A DNA stretch of 64,000 nt from Paracoccaceae bacterium (GCA_002697345.1 NZVE01000072.1:129317-193316), one strand, 5' to 3'. Shown: positions 27,002 to 37,663, counted from the first letter of the stretch. Program-made: numbers and translations. Notes: a model not told the origin generated them from the letters alone.

Positions 27002-28654
27002 ATGCTTAAAAGCCTTCAGATTAAAAATATCTTAATAATAGATCAGTTAGAACTTAATTTTGAGCCTGGCTTAAATGTCTTAACTGGAGAGACTGGTGCA
27101 GGAAAATCCATTTTACTCGATTCGCTAGGGTTTGTTTTAGGAAAACGAGGCCAAATGAACTTAGTTAGGTCAGGTGCTCAACAAGGAGAAGTAAATGTTG
27201 AGTTTTACCTAGAAAAAAGTCATAGAGTTTGGGAAACTCTAAAACTTGCGGGTTTTGAGATTGATGGTGAACTTCTGATACGCCGAGTAGTATCAAGTGA
27301 GGGCCGAAAACAGGCATTTGTAAATGATAAGAGAGTTACTTCAGACTTTCTAAGGAGCTTTTCTGAGGGACTTATAGAGTTTAATGGACAGAATGATGAC
27401 AAAGGGCTTTTAAACCGTAGGAATCATCAATCATACTTGGATAGTTTTTTAGGGTTGGAAACTATTTCTCTGGCTAAACTTTGGCGATCTATTACTGACA
27501 AAAAAAGTGAATTAGATAAAATTAGAGATAATGCATTAAGCTCGATTGTAGACAGAGAATTTGTACAATATTCATTAAAGGAATTAGAGGATGTTGCGTT
27601 AATTCCCCAGGAAGAGGTGCATTTAGATCAAAGACGTAAACTCATGAAAGAATCTGAAGGAATTAGAGAAAATCTATCAAAATTATTGTACAATTTGATT
27701 GATGAGGGTGCGGAAAAAAAAATAGCAAATTCTATAAAAGGTTTACACAAGCTTAAAGAAAATTTTTTTAGCGAATTAGATTTGGCTGTTTCTGCTTTGG
27801 AACGCTCCTATAATGAATTAGGGGAAGCAACGGAAATAATACAAAAGTTGTACGATTCATCAAAATTTAGCTTATCAGAATTAGAAGAAACAGAAGATAG
27901 GTTATTTTTGCTTAGAGGTTTGGCAAGGAAGCATCAGGTTGATGTGTCCTCGTTGATTGACTTAAGAGAAGAATTTAAGGTTAAAATTGAAAGTTGGGCC
28001 AACTCTGAAGACTTAGTTACCAGTGCAGAAGAAAAACTAAATAAACTATTCGATGAATATAAGAGAAGGGCAAAGATCCTTTCCAATAAAAGAATATGTG
28101 GTGCACGCGAACTTGATAAAAGTGTTCAGAAAGAATTAAAGCCGTTAAATTTAGAATATGCAAAGTTTAAGACAGAAGTAAGTTCAAAATTATCTGGTCC
28201 AGAGGGAAATGATAACATCAGTTTTACGGTATCTACTAATGCTGGCGCTATTTATGGCCCGTTAAATCAAATAGCCTCCGGTGGGGAGCTGTCTAGATTT
28301 ACATTAGCATTGAAGGTTTGTTTATCAGGAAAAAAAGATAAATCTTCAATGGTTTTTGACGAAATTGATAGTGGTGTTGGAGGTAAGACAGCAGATGCTA
28401 TAGGTCGACGTCTTTTAGAAATTTCTAAAAATGAACAGGTGTTAGCAGTTACACATTCTCCACAGGTTGCTGCATTGGCTGATCTTCACGTACTTGTCCA
28501 GAAAAAAGTTGTCGATAGTGAAACTTTTTGTTCTGTTGACTCTTTGGTACCTAGTAAGAGGGTTGAGGAAGTGGCCAGAATGTTGTCTGGAAGTAAGTTG
28601 ACAGATGAGGCTCGTGAGATGGCAAAAGTTCTTATTGGAGACACGCTTAATTAA
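27002..28654 (+). CDS. recN: DNA repair ATPase RecN
   Basis: A 550-residue SMC-like ATPase that acts in double-strand break repair. The N-terminal Walker A GETGAGKS is at 29-36; a central coiled coil spans roughly 150-380; the ABC signature SGGELSRFTLALK begins at 426; Walker B MVFDEIDSGVGG and AVTHSPQVAALA follow. The length is typical. It starts 27 bases after bamD and is probably co-transcribed with it. It converges on the FAD-linked oxidase gene, with 21 bases between the stops. Confidence 0.96.
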   Translation: MLKSLQIKNILIIDQLELNFEPGLNVLTGETGAGKSILLDSLGFVLGKRGQMNLVRSGAQQGEVNVEFYLEKSHRVWETLKLAGFEIDGELLIRRVVSSEGRKQAFVNDKRVTSDFLRSFSEGLIEFNGQNDDKGLLNRRNHQSYLDSFLGLETISLAKLWRSITDKKSELDKIRDNALSSIVDREFVQYSLKELEDVALIPQEEVHLDQRRKLMKESEGIRENLSKLLYNLIDEGAEKKIANSIKGLHKLKENFFSELDLAVSALERSYNELGEATEIIQKLYDSSKFSLSELEETEDRLFLLRGLARKHQVDVSSLIDLREEFKVKIESWANSEDLVTSAEEKLNKLFDEYKRRAKILSNKRICGARELDKSVQKELKPLNLEYAKFKTEVSSKLSGPEGNDNISFTVSTNAGAIYGPLNQIASGGELSRFTLALKVCLSGKKDKSSMVFDEIDSGVGGKTADAIGRRLLEISKNEQVLAVTHSPQVAALADLHVLVQKKVVDSETFCSVDSLVPSKRVEEVARMLSGSKLTDEAREMAKVLIGDTLN

Positions 28655-28675
28655 TTTTTATAGTACGCCTATAAC

Positions 28676-30049
28676 TTAATTAGACTGAAACATTTTTCCT
28701 GGATTTAGTATGTTCTGTGGATCAAAGCCTTTTTTAATTTGGTGCATTTTGGTCCAAGCATAGCCATGTTCTTGTTCCATATAAGCAATTTTTCCAATCC
28801 CAATCCCATGCTCTCCGGTTACTGTACCGCCTAGTTTCAAGGCCCTCTGGGTCATTGAGTTTGAAAGGCTTTTTGCTTGTTCCAATTCCAATTCATTTCC
28901 TGGCTCAACTAATAGGATAGCATGAAAATTTCCATCGCCTACATGCCCGACTATGGGTCCTGATATAGAGCTTTCGTTGATTTCGTCTATAGTCTCTTCA
29001 AGTGCCTGTGCTAAGCAAGAAATTGGTACACAGACGTCGGTTGTTAATGCTGTAGACCCTGGCCTAGAGTTTAGAATAGAGTAGTACGCATCATGTCTGA
29101 TTTGCCATAATTTGTTGCGGTCCTCCGACTTTGTGGACCACTTAAAGTCTGACCCCCCCATTTCGGCTACAATTTCTCCAAAACGTTTTGATTGTTCAGT
29201 TGTTTCGATTTTTGATCCATGAAACTCAACCAGAAGATGTGGTAGTTCAGGCATGTTCATTCCGGAGTAACTGTTAAATGAGCGAGCGGTAGCAGCATCT
29301 ACAAGTTCAATTCTCGCCATTGGAATTCCCATTTGAATCGTGGTTATTACAGTATCTACAGCGCTTCGAATATCTAAAAATGAACATATTGCTGCAGATA
29401 TAATTTCGGGTTGCCCTACTAGTTTTAAGGTTAATTCTGAAATCAATCCCAGAGTGCCTTCAGAACCAACAAATAGATGTGTTAAGTCATATCCTGCAGA
29501 TGATTTTCGGGCTCGTGACCCTGTTTTGATTTCCTGACCATCAGCTAAAACTATCTTAAGGGCTAATACATTGTCAGCCATTGTACCATATCTAACAGCA
29601 GTTGTACCACTAGCTCTGGTCGCTGCCATTCCACCCAATGAAGCGTCCGCGCCCGGATCTACAGGAAAAAATAACCCGGTATGCCTTAACTCTTCATTCA
29701 ATTTTTTTCTAGTTATTCCGGGTTGAACTACTACATCCATATCCTCTATATTTACAGATAGGATAGAACTCATCTTAGAGAAATTTATTGTCACACCGCC
29801 ATGTATAGCCAGACTATGACCCTCAAGGGATGTTCCTGTTCCCCAAGGAATTACGGGGCAATTATATTTGGAACAGGTATTTATTATAATAATTAGGTCT
29901 TTTGAACTTTCGGGGTAAATTACAGCGTCTGGAGGAAAGTGTGCAAAATAAGCCTCTGACCTTCCATGTATGTCTCGATCTGACTTAGACGTTGTTACTT
30001 TTTCTCCTAATAACTCTTTAAGAGCGTTTATTGCATTGACATTATTCAT
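28676..30049 (-). CDS. FAD-linked oxidase of the D-lactate dehydrogenase/GlcD family
   Basis: A 457-residue flavoprotein. The N-terminal PCMH-type FAD domain has PWGTGTSLEGHSLAIHGG (about 80-97) and DPGADASLGGMAATRASGT. The C-terminal FAD-oxidase domain carries the metal-site histidines in GHVGDGNFHAILLV and the ending GTVTGEHGIGIGK. Members oxidise D-lactate, glycolate or other D-2-hydroxy acids and pass electrons to the respiratory chain. With no glcE or glcF beside it, a single-subunit cytochrome-linked D-lactate dehydrogenase is more likely than glycolate oxidase; the substrate cannot be fixed from sequence. It is divergent from clc across 80 bases. Confidence 0.88.
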   Translation of the reverse strand: MNNVNAINALKELLGEKVTTSKSDRDIHGRSEAYFAHFPPDAVIYPESSKDLIIIINTCSKYNCPVIPWGTGTSLEGHSLAIHGGVTINFSKMSSILSVNIEDMDVVVQPGITRKKLNEELRHTGLFFPVDPGADASLGGMAATRASGTTAVRYGTMADNVLALKIVLADGQEIKTGSRARKSSAGYDLTHLFVGSEGTLGLISELTLKLVGQPEIISAAICSFLDIRSAVDTVITTIQMGIPMARIELVDAATARSFNSYSGMNMPELPHLLVEFHGSKIETTEQSKRFGEIVAEMGGSDFKWSTKSEDRNKLWQIRHDAYYSILNSRPGSTALTTDVCVPISCLAQALEETIDEINESSISGPIVGHVGDGNFHAILLVEPGNELELEQAKSLSNSMTQRALKLGGTVTGEHGIGIGKIAYMEQEHGYAWTKMHQIKKGFDPQNILNPGKMFQSN

Positions 30050-30129
30050 AATGTTGGCACCCGTGATATAGATCGTTTGCTAACAGTTTAAGCTTAAATT
30101 AGTCTAAGTGAAAGTAGGGAGTTAAAAGT

Positions 30130-31818
30130 TTGACAAAGTCTTTAATACAATTGTTACAGAAAGCAATTTATTGGTCTGGGTTGACTTCTGCTGAAGATAT
30201 CAAACTCTTTAAGAAAAGTTTATCAAATCAACTTAAATTTTGGTTACTTGCGGTGTCTATAGGTTTCATTGCTGGTTTTGCTGCTGTTGGTTTCCGGCAA
30301 GGGATCGAAGTGCTTCAGGGGCTTTTATATGGTTCGACAGAAGCTGGGAGTTTTATAAAATTTGTAGAAAAACTAGCCTGGTATTGGAAGATCTCTATTC
30401 CGATGTGTGGTGGGCTGATAGTAGGGATTATATTACACAGATATACAGCGGATGGTCGTGCAAAGTCTGTTGCTGATGTTATTCAAGATGCAGCGCTAAA
30501 TAATGGAAAGATTAATCAGGGTGGAGGCATTGCGTCTGCATTTGCTTCTCTTATTACTCTTGGGTCGGGAGGATCATCAGGGAGAGAAGGTCCTGTAGTT
30601 CATCTAGCAGCAGTTATCTCAGGCTGGGTTTGTAATAAAATCCAAATCGATACTGTTTCAAATAGAGATTTACTTGGATGCGCAGTGGCGGCTGCGGTTT
30701 CAGCAAGCTTTAATGCACCGATAGCGGGAGCATTATTCGCTTTAGAAGTTGTCCTTCGCCACTTTGCTATTCATGCATTTGCACCAATTGTGATCGCCAG
30801 CGTTATAGGAACAGTGATAAATAGACTGACTTTTGGAAATGTAACTGAATTTATTTTACCTAGTGCAAATAATCTAGGTTTTTATGTTGAGTTACCAGCG
30901 TTTATCTTGCTTGGCCTTTGTTGTGGGTTAATTGCTGTTATTTTAATGAGATCCTTATTTTTGGCGGATGATATAGGTAATTCAATACAAAGGTTAACTG
31001 GTACAAAGCGTTGGTTGCGGCCCGCGATTGCGGGGACACTTTTAGGAGGAATAGCCATTTGGTTTCCTCATATTATTGGGGTAGGATACGAGACTATTTC
31101 GGCTGCTTTAACAGGAGAAATTCTGTTACATGAGGCGATTATATTTGCAATAATGAAAGTTATTGCTGTTTCGATCACAATTGGTGGTCGTATGGGTGGA
31201 GGTATTTTTTCGCCATCATTAATGATTGGATCCCTAACAGGGTTAGCATTTGGTTGGATTGCAACAAGTGTTTTTCCAACCTTGTCCGGAGAGCAGACGA
31301 TTTATGCTTTAGCTGGTATGGGCGCAGTCTCTGCTGCAGTTTTAGGTGCACCGATATCGACAACTCTAATTGTCTTTGAGTTGACTGGAGATTGGCAGAC
31401 GGGGTTGGCTGTTATGGTTGCTGTTTCATTTTCTATTGTGATATCTAGTAAGCTCGTTCACCAGTCTTATTTTCTAACTCAAATAGAACGGCGAGGGATC
31501 CATTTAGCTGCTGGCCCTCAGGCTTATATTCTATCTACTCTTAGGGTTTCTGACCTAATGACGGGTGTTCGTGATTTTCAAAAATTAAATATACAAAGCG
31601 TGGAGAAAGTGATTGAAGCTGGAATTTACCTTAATCCAGATGATACTTTAGAGGATGCAATGCCTATTTTTGAAAATTCACATACATCGTTTATTCCAAT
31701 AGTTGAATTGCATCCATCAAAAGATTCACCATCCCTTTTGGGTGTCCTTTATCAAACAGATGCACTTAAAAAATATAATGTTGAGCTAGTATCTAGAGTT
31801 AAAGAAGAGCATTCATAA
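30130..31818 (+). CDS. ClC-family chloride channel/transporter with C-terminal CBS region
   Basis: A 562-residue membrane protein. The selectivity-filter motifs of the ClC family are present: GSGGSSGREGP (GREGP at 151-155, gating glutamate E153), GGRMGGGIFSPSLMIG, and GAPISTTLIVFELTGDW. About 450 membrane residues are followed by a cytoplasmic tail of about 100 residues that looks like a CBS-type regulatory region. The segment ALFALEVVL places E206 then V207 where proton-coupled exchangers usually have a second glutamate, so it may be a channel and not a chloride/proton antiporter. The start is TTG, with AGGGAG 9 bases upstream. There are no functional neighbours. Confidence 0.9.
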   Translation: MTKSLIQLLQKAIYWSGLTSAEDIKLFKKSLSNQLKFWLLAVSIGFIAGFAAVGFRQGIEVLQGLLYGSTEAGSFIKFVEKLAWYWKISIPMCGGLIVGIILHRYTADGRAKSVADVIQDAALNNGKINQGGGIASAFASLITLGSGGSSGREGPVVHLAAVISGWVCNKIQIDTVSNRDLLGCAVAAAVSASFNAPIAGALFALEVVLRHFAIHAFAPIVIASVIGTVINRLTFGNVTEFILPSANNLGFYVELPAFILLGLCCGLIAVILMRSLFLADDIGNSIQRLTGTKRWLRPAIAGTLLGGIAIWFPHIIGVGYETISAALTGEILLHEAIIFAIMKVIAVSITIGGRMGGGIFSPSLMIGSLTGLAFGWIATSVFPTLSGEQTIYALAGMGAVSAAVLGAPISTTLIVFELTGDWQTGLAVMVAVSFSIVISSKLVHQSYFLTQIERRGIHLAAGPQAYILSTLRVSDLMTGVRDFQKLNIQSVEKVIEAGIYLNPDDTLEDAMPIFENSHTSFIPIVELHPSKDSPSLLGVLYQTDALKKYNVELVSRVKEEHS

Positions 31819-31843
31819 AACCTTTAAAACACTTTTAATATTT

Positions 31844-33631
31844 TTATAATGGCCTTGTTTCTTTTTTCAACCAGGGTTCACATTCTTTAGAAACGACTAC
31901 TTTAGATAGAATTGATTTGTTATACTGATTGATCCAATCAATTTCTGCTTTAGTTAAAATATCTTTAATAATTAATTTTCGATCCAACGGAGCAAAACTA
32001 ATAGTCTCGAACTCTAACATATCTCTGTTTGAAAAAGCTTTCAATTTTTTTGCTTTTTTTACAATTAGTAGATTTTCTATACGAATCCCAAAACTCCCTT
32101 CCTTATAGAACCCCGGCTCATTTGATAAGATCATACCTTCTTCTAAAACAATGTTGCTAGCTCTACTAATTCGTTGAGGACCCTCGTGTACACTTAGATA
32201 CACACCTACTCCATGCCCTGTCCCATGGTCATAGTCATGGCCTATTTCCCACAAGGGAACTCTAGCTAAAGAATCAATGTCTCTCCCAGCCAATCCACGA
32301 GGGAATCTAACTTTGCTAATTGCAATCATACCCTTCAAAACTAATGTATAGAATTTTTTTTGTTCATTCGTAGGGCTTCCAACTGAAATAGATCTTGTTA
32401 TGTCTGTCGTTCCATCAAGAAACTGAGCACCAGAATCAACTAATAAAATATCTCCATTTTTAACAACCCTATTAGTTTTATGAGTGACGCGGTAGTGTGG
32501 GAGCGCTCCATTCGGACCTGAACCAGAAATTGTGTCGAAACTAATGTCACGAAAGTTTGGTAGGTTCCGCCGAAGTCGCTCTAATTGAGTAACTGCGTCT
32601 ATTTCAGTGAACGTACCAGGTTTTTGTTTGCTAACCCAAAAAAGAAACTCGGTCACTGCTGTAGCATCTCTTACATGCGCTTTTTTTGTTCCCTGTATTT
32701 CAACATTATTTTTTTTTGCTTTAGGTAGAAGGCATGGGTCATCACCAAAAACATACTCATCAATAGATTCTTTCACTGCCACGGGTGTTTTTTGATAATC
32801 TATCCGAGTTTTCCCTTTTAGAGTTCTTAAGTGGTTTTTAAATTCGGAGAATGGAAACTCAAATACATGCCTAAGGTTTTTTTTTGAAAGGCCGTAAGTT
32901 TTTTCCGGTTGTATAAATAAATCTACTCGACCATCATCCGATATGATGGCGCAAGCTTGAACTACTGGGGTCCTTGGTACGTCTTGTCCTCTTAAGTTCA
33001 GTAGCCATGAGATACTTTCTGGGTCTGTTAATACGCAGAACTTTTGTTCAGATTCTCTTAATTTTTGAGAAATTTTAGCACACTTGCTTTCACTTGTTTC
33101 GCCTGAAAAGTTCAATCTGTGCTCTGTTACTTGGCCAAGTGGGGAATCTGGCCGGCTCTCCCATATTAAGTCTATCAGGTTTTCTGTTTGGGTGAGTTGT
33201 ATGGATGTTGAAGTGATTTTTGCGCCTAGTTCATCTATCTCTTTAATAGTATGTAAGTTAGGATCATAGGCTACAGTACCATTAAGAAGGTTTTTATTTA
33301 ACCAATCCCATAAGGTAACTTCTGGCCAGTGTATAATTTCATAATCTTTAGAGACTTCTTGCTTCACTTGTACTCTATACCGTCCATCAACAAAGATACT
33401 TGCTTTTTCTTGAAGGACACAACAAAATCCTGCTGAACCGGTAAAACCGGTAAAAAATTTTAATCGTTCATCAGATGGAGTTACATATTCTCCTTGAAAA
33501 AAATCAGTTCTGGGGATTATGTATCCGTCGAGCTTCTTGACTTTTAACTCTTGGCGGAGTTTCTCCAATAGATATGAGGGGTTCTCTTGCCTTTGAGGTG
33601 TGTCAAAAGTCTGAAATATCTTATCTTTCAT
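31844..33631 (-). CDS. Xaa-Pro aminopeptidase (M24B family)
   Basis: A 595-residue three-domain metallopeptidase that removes an N-terminal residue preceding proline. Two creatinase-like N-terminal domains (with YIIPRTDFFQGEY near residue 38) precede the pita-bread catalytic domain. The dinuclear metal ligands are seen in DSGAQFLDGTTDITRS, GTGHGVGVYLSVHEGP, EGMILSNEPGFY and IRIENLLIV. The length is that of the long APP1-like form, not the shorter E. coli PepP. It lies 3 bases downstream of cobT on the same strand, a probable transcriptional link without an obvious functional one. Confidence 0.92.
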   Translation of the reverse strand: MKDKIFQTFDTPQRQENPSYLLEKLRQELKVKKLDGYIIPRTDFFQGEYVTPSDERLKFFTGFTGSAGFCCVLQEKASIFVDGRYRVQVKQEVSKDYEIIHWPEVTLWDWLNKNLLNGTVAYDPNLHTIKEIDELGAKITSTSIQLTQTENLIDLIWESRPDSPLGQVTEHRLNFSGETSESKCAKISQKLRESEQKFCVLTDPESISWLLNLRGQDVPRTPVVQACAIISDDGRVDLFIQPEKTYGLSKKNLRHVFEFPFSEFKNHLRTLKGKTRIDYQKTPVAVKESIDEYVFGDDPCLLPKAKKNNVEIQGTKKAHVRDATAVTEFLFWVSKQKPGTFTEIDAVTQLERLRRNLPNFRDISFDTISGSGPNGALPHYRVTHKTNRVVKNGDILLVDSGAQFLDGTTDITRSISVGSPTNEQKKFYTLVLKGMIAISKVRFPRGLAGRDIDSLARVPLWEIGHDYDHGTGHGVGVYLSVHEGPQRISRASNIVLEEGMILSNEPGFYKEGSFGIRIENLLIVKKAKKLKAFSNRDMLEFETISFAPLDRKLIIKDILTKAEIDWINQYNKSILSKVVVSKECEPWLKKETRPL

Positions 33632-33634
33632 TTG

Positions 33635-35494
33635 TTACCTTTTTGACTTGATCTTTTTATCAAAGAGGCTGGCCAACTGCTCTGTCATTGCGCCGGCCAA
33701 CTGTTCGACATCAGTTATAGTCACGGCTCTTCTATAATATCTAGTCACATCATGCCCTATACCAACGGCGATCAGTTCTGTGATACGACTTTTCTCAATC
33801 ATTTCTATAACATCACGCAAGTGTTTCTCGAGGTAGTTTGAGGAATTAACGGATAGCGTGGAATCGTCGACAGGTGCCCCATCACTAATAACCATAAGTA
33901 TTTTCCTGGCCTCTGGTCTATTTTTTAATCTAAGATGAGCCCACTCAAGAGCTTCTCCATCGATATTTTCTTTTAGAAGACCTTCTTTCATCATTAAGCC
34001 TAAATTAGGTCTAGCTCTTCGCCATGGTGCATCAGCTGACTTATAAATAATATGCCTTAAGTCATTTAGACGACCAGGTTGAGGACTTCTTCCATGCTCC
34101 AACCAGGTTTCTCTTGATTGACCACCTTTCCAAGCTCTTGTAGTAAATCCTAGAATTTCAGTTTTTACTTGGCAGCGTTCTAGGGTTCTGGCTAAAATAT
34201 CAGCGCATATTGCAGCAATTGATATTGGGCGACCACGCATGGACCCAGAATTGTCCAATAATAAAGTTACGCAGGTATCTTTAAATTCAGTATCTTTTTC
34301 CACCTTAAACGATAATGGAGTGGTTGGATTGGAGACAACACGTGCTAACCTACCAGCATCAAGTATGCCTTCTTCAAGATCAAACTCCCAACTCCGGTTT
34401 TGTTGAGCTTGCAACCTTCGTTGGAGTTTATTCGCAAGTCTGGATACCGCACCCTTTAGAGGTTCTAGTTGCTGGTCTAAGTATGCCCTTAATCTTTCAA
34501 GTTCTATCGTATCGGCTAGATCCTCTGCTTTGATTTCTTCATCAAAATTTGTAGAGTAGACTGTATAATTAGGGTCAGCTGCTGAATGTGGTCGACTTAC
34601 TGGGGGTTCGGTTGGTGCCTCTCCCTCTGGTAGTTCTGTGTCGTCGTCAGAGTCTGATTCAGCCGTATCTTCTTGGCTTGCAGAACCCTGACTAGAGTCC
34701 TCTTCTTCTTCCTGAAGTTGTTCACTACTAGCATCACTATCCTCTGAACCATCTTGGTTTTCTTCGTTATCGTCGTCTTGATTCTCTTGCTCCGATTCTG
34801 TGTCAGCGTCACTTTGATCTTCTCGATTTTCTGAATCATCTGGATCGTTACCGAGTTGATCTCCATACCCTAAATCTTGAATTATTTTTCTAGTAAATTT
34901 TGCAAACTTTTTTTGATCATCTAGAACATTTTCTAGATCCTCTAGAGTATTTCCAGCAGAAGTTTCAATGAAGTCTTTCCAGAGTGTCATGATATTATTT
35001 GCTGCCTCTGGTAGTTTACGTCCTGTTGCCAAGTGCCTAATAAGGTAACCTGCGGCTACAGGTAAGGGGACTTGAGAAGCTTCTTTAATGTTTTCATAGC
35101 CTTTTGATCTAGCTTCATTTTCAATTTTAACATCTATATTCCCACCTGTCCCTGGCATAGATTTAACACCAATAGCTTCGCATCTCGCATTTTCCATAGA
35201 TTCATATAGCTCTTTAGCCATAGTTCCCTCGGGTTCATACCTAGAACCCATAGACGAATTATGAAAACGCCGTCTCAAGGCGAAGGAGTCAGCTGTACCA
35301 CGGGCTAACAATACTTCATCTCTAGTAAGTTTTCGTGATACTTGGGGGAGACGAATTTGGTCATTAGCCATGCCCGAAGGATCAACAGAAAATGAGATAC
35401 CAAGCTCTGAATCATTTGCCAAAGTCTTTGTTGCTTCTGCAAGAGCTTTTTTGAATGGATCAGCAGGATTTCTTTTGTCGGGAGTATTAACCAA
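33635..35494 (-). CDS. cobT: CobT, VWA-domain subunit of the cobaltochelatase family
   Basis: A 619-residue protein with a CobT N-terminal domain ([17 protein letters not shown]...), a strongly acidic low-complexity stretch (about residues 215-295, rich in D, E, S and Q), and a C-terminal von Willebrand A domain with MIDAS motif DNSGSMRG near 414. CobT partners CobS in the ATP-driven part of aerobic cobalt chelatase (with CobN). The start appears to be TTG at 35494, 8 bases inside the end of cobS; the next in-frame ATG would remove conserved N-terminal sequence. No other cobalamin genes are in the window, so a broader MoxR/VWA-type role remains open. Confidence 0.92.
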   Translation of the reverse strand: MVNTPDKRNPADPFKKALAEATKTLANDSELGISFSVDPSGMANDQIRLPQVSRKLTRDEVLLARGTADSFALRRRFHNSSMGSRYEPEGTMAKELYESMENARCEAIGVKSMPGTGGNIDVKIENEARSKGYENIKEASQVPLPVAAGYLIRHLATGRKLPEAANNIMTLWKDFIETSAGNTLEDLENVLDDQKKFAKFTRKIIQDLGYGDQLGNDPDDSENREDQSDADTESEQENQDDDNEENQDGSEDSDASSEQLQEEEEDSSQGSASQEDTAESDSDDDTELPEGEAPTEPPVSRPHSAADPNYTVYSTNFDEEIKAEDLADTIELERLRAYLDQQLEPLKGAVSRLANKLQRRLQAQQNRSWEFDLEEGILDAGRLARVVSNPTTPLSFKVEKDTEFKDTCVTLLLDNSGSMRGRPISIAAICADILARTLERCQVKTEILGFTTRAWKGGQSRETWLEHGRSPQPGRLNDLRHIIYKSADAPWRRARPNLGLMMKEGLLKENIDGEALEWAHLRLKNRPEARKILMVISDGAPVDDSTLSVNSSNYLEKHLRDVIEMIEKSRITELIAVGIGHDVTRYYRRAVTITDVEQLAGAMTEQLASLFDKKIKSKR

Positions 35495-36473
35495 GACTCA
35501 CAGAAGCTGCACTTTCTGGCAGTTCCTCATCAAAACATCTCTGATAAAACTCAGCAACTATTTCACGCTCAAGCTCATCGCATTTATTAAGAAATGATGT
35601 TCTAAAAGCGTATCCCACATCACCAAAAATTGTTGCATTATGCGCCCAAGCAATAACCGTTCTTGGTGACATTACAGTGGAGAGGTCGCCATTCATAAAA
35701 GCTGTCCTAGTTAAATCAGCAACAGTAACCATCTGTGAAACTATTTTCTGTCCTTTTGGATTATCATAGTTAGCTGCTTTAGATATAACAATCTGACACT
35801 CAACGTCGTGTCCTAGGTAGTTCAGAGTTGCTACTAAAGACCAACGATCCATTTGGCCTTGGTTTATTTGTTGTGTCCCGTGATAAAGCCCAGTTGTATC
35901 ACCTAGCCCGACGGTGTTTGCTGTTGAGAAAAGTCTAAAATATTTATGAGGGCTAATAACTTTATTTTGATCAAGTAAAGTTAATTTTCCATCAGTTTCT
36001 AGAACCCTTTGAATAACAAACATAACATCGGGCCTACCTGCATCATACTCATCAAAAACTATAGCAGTTGGGTTGCGAAGAGCCCAAGGCAGTATACCCT
36101 CCTGGAATTCAGTTACCTGTACACCTTCCTTGAGTTTGATTGCATCTTTTCCAATTAAGTCGATACGGCTGATATGACTATCTAAATTTACCCGTACACA
36201 TGACCAGTTTAACCTTGCAGCTACTTGCTCGATGTGGGTCGATTTTCCTGTCCCATGATATCCTTGTATCATAACCCTACGGTTATGAATAAAGCCAGCT
36301 AAAATGGCTGAGGTAGTATCTGGATCAAACTTGTAAGTTGAATCAATATCAGGCACTCGTTCTGATCTTTCCGAGAATGCAGTAACTTTCATACTACTCT
36401 CAAACCCGAAGACTTTGCTTACGTCAATTTCTTTTGTAGGTTTTGAATTTAAATCAATACTTCCGTCGGCCAT
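35487..36473 (-). CDS. cobS: CobS, AAA+ ATPase subunit of the cobaltochelatase family
   Basis: A 328-residue AAA+ ATPase of the MoxR-like clade. Walker A GYHGTGKS is at 71-78, Walker B is [11 protein letters not shown] near 145, and sensor/arginine motifs follow. CobS forms a hexameric ring with CobT that drives cobalt insertion by CobN into hydrogenobyrinate a,c-diamide. The ATG at 36473 has AAGGA 6 bases upstream. The stop overlaps the cobT start, so the two subunits are probably translated in step. The 186 bases upstream hold no gene, only AT-rich sequence that should contain the promoter. Confidence 0.93.
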   Translation of the reverse strand: MADGSIDLNSKPTKEIDVSKVFGFESSMKVTAFSERSERVPDIDSTYKFDPDTTSAILAGFIHNRRVMIQGYHGTGKSTHIEQVAARLNWSCVRVNLDSHISRIDLIGKDAIKLKEGVQVTEFQEGILPWALRNPTAIVFDEYDAGRPDVMFVIQRVLETDGKLTLLDQNKVISPHKYFRLFSTANTVGLGDTTGLYHGTQQINQGQMDRWSLVATLNYLGHDVECQIVISKAANYDNPKGQKIVSQMVTVADLTRTAFMNGDLSTVMSPRTVIAWAHNATIFGDVGYAFRTSFLNKCDELEREIVAEFYQRCFDEELPESAASVSLG

Positions 36474-36659
36474 TTTTTTTCCTTTATCATGAAAAATGGG
36501 GTTTTACCTTGAAATGCAATAAATTAATGGTAAGGGCAAGAGTAAGCTTAATAATTTAAATAATAACTTATGACATTTTTTCTTTATGAGCCTTTTTATT
36601 ATATTAACATTTAAAAAAAATACTTTCCAAGATAATAGTACTCCAAAATAATATTTTAA

Positions 36660-37301
36660 TTAATCAGAAAAACGCCTGCTATCTTTTATTTGATCCCATG
36701 CCCACACCACTTTCTGAAGTTGATCTTCATCTGAACGATTTCCTCCATTCATATCAGGGTGAAGATCTTTTATTAGGCCTTTGTATAGTGCCCTCAATTG
36801 TTGTTTACCCATGTTCGATTTACCATTTAAAATTTCAATAGCCTGTCTCTCTGCTGGAGGTAATTTTCTACTTAAATCACCTGAGTTCCTACCTGGGTTT
36901 TGAGTGGCATTAGTACCAAGGACGGCCATAGGATCATCAACACCCAGGCGAGACCACGCACGTTGCTCTACTCCCATTTTTAGAGGTGTGGTTGGACGTT
37001 CCCACACCCTATCAGAGTTCATTTGCCGTTCCATTTCTTCTTGAGTATGGGTTTCAAAAAAATTCCACTTTAGATTGTACTCACGTATATGATCTTTGCA
37101 GAACCAATAAAATTCATCTAGAATGTCAGGAGACTTCGGGGCTCTATACTTGCCAGCGTCAGAACAATTGGGAACAGAACAATTTCGCTGAGAAGTCTCA
37201 ACAATACCCGACATTCCTCTGCGGCCCTTTGCTCTCCTTTTTTTATCAGTAGAAACTGATATATCAAAGCCGAATGGATCGAATTTTGTCTGGTTTGCCA
37301 T
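36660..37301 (-). CDS. J-domain (DnaJ-like) protein
   Basis: A 213-residue protein whose C-terminal 65 residues form a J domain with the HPD motif (LIKDLHPDMNGG), the part that stimulates the ATPase of DnaK-type chaperones. The N-terminal part has a short cysteine-containing segment (RNCSVPNCSDAGKY, then WFCKDH) that may bind a metal. It is not a full DnaJ: the G/F-rich region and the four-repeat zinc domain are absent. Such C-terminal J-domain proteins sit next to cobS/cobT and bolA in alphaproteobacteria. It diverges from bolA across 75 bases. Confidence 0.88.
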   Translation of the reverse strand: MANQTKFDPFGFDISVSTDKKRRAKGRRGMSGIVETSQRNCSVPNCSDAGKYRAPKSPDILDEFYWFCKDHIREYNLKWNFFETHTQEEMERQMNSDRVWERPTTPLKMGVEQRAWSRLGVDDPMAVLGTNATQNPGRNSGDLSRKLPPAERQAIEILNGKSNMGKQQLRALYKGLIKDLHPDMNGGNRSDEDQLQKVVWAWDQIKDSRRFSD

Positions 37302-37376
37302 TTACTTACCTTTCCGAGTGGGAAAAGAGAGTGTAGTGTTTTCTTCAGATAATTGAAGAGCAAAGATAGGTAAAAG

Positions 37377-37634
37377 ATGAAAATAACTAAATTAATTGAA
37401 AAAAAACTTCGTGATAAGTTTAATCCAAGCTTTTTATCTGTTGTAGATGATAGTGACAGTCATAGAGGGCATGCTGGTTTTCGTGAAGGTGGTGAAAGCC
37501 ATTTCAACATAGAAATCGCATCTATCCATTTTTTAAAAAAAACTAGGCTTGAGAGGCATCGGTTAGTTCATTCGGCTCTTGGTCCTGATATTATATCAAA
37601 AATTCACGCATTAGCCTTAAAAATATCGATTTAA
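37377..37634 (+). CDS. bolA: BolA family protein
   Basis: An 85-residue BolA-like protein with the conserved histidine-containing core: SDSHRGHAGFREGGESHFNIEI and then LERHRLVHSALGPDI. BolA proteins pair with monothiol glutaredoxins in Fe-S trafficking and can affect cell shape. The ATG is preceded by AGG at 7 bases. It is transcribed away from the J-domain gene and converges on gatB with only 29 bases between the stops. Confidence 0.94.
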   Translation: MKITKLIEKKLRDKFNPSFLSVVDDSDSHRGHAGFREGGESHFNIEIASIHFLKKTRLERHRLVHSALGPDIISKIHALALKISI

Positions 37635-37663
37635 TTTTAAATAACATTGTTTAGAAAACTCTA

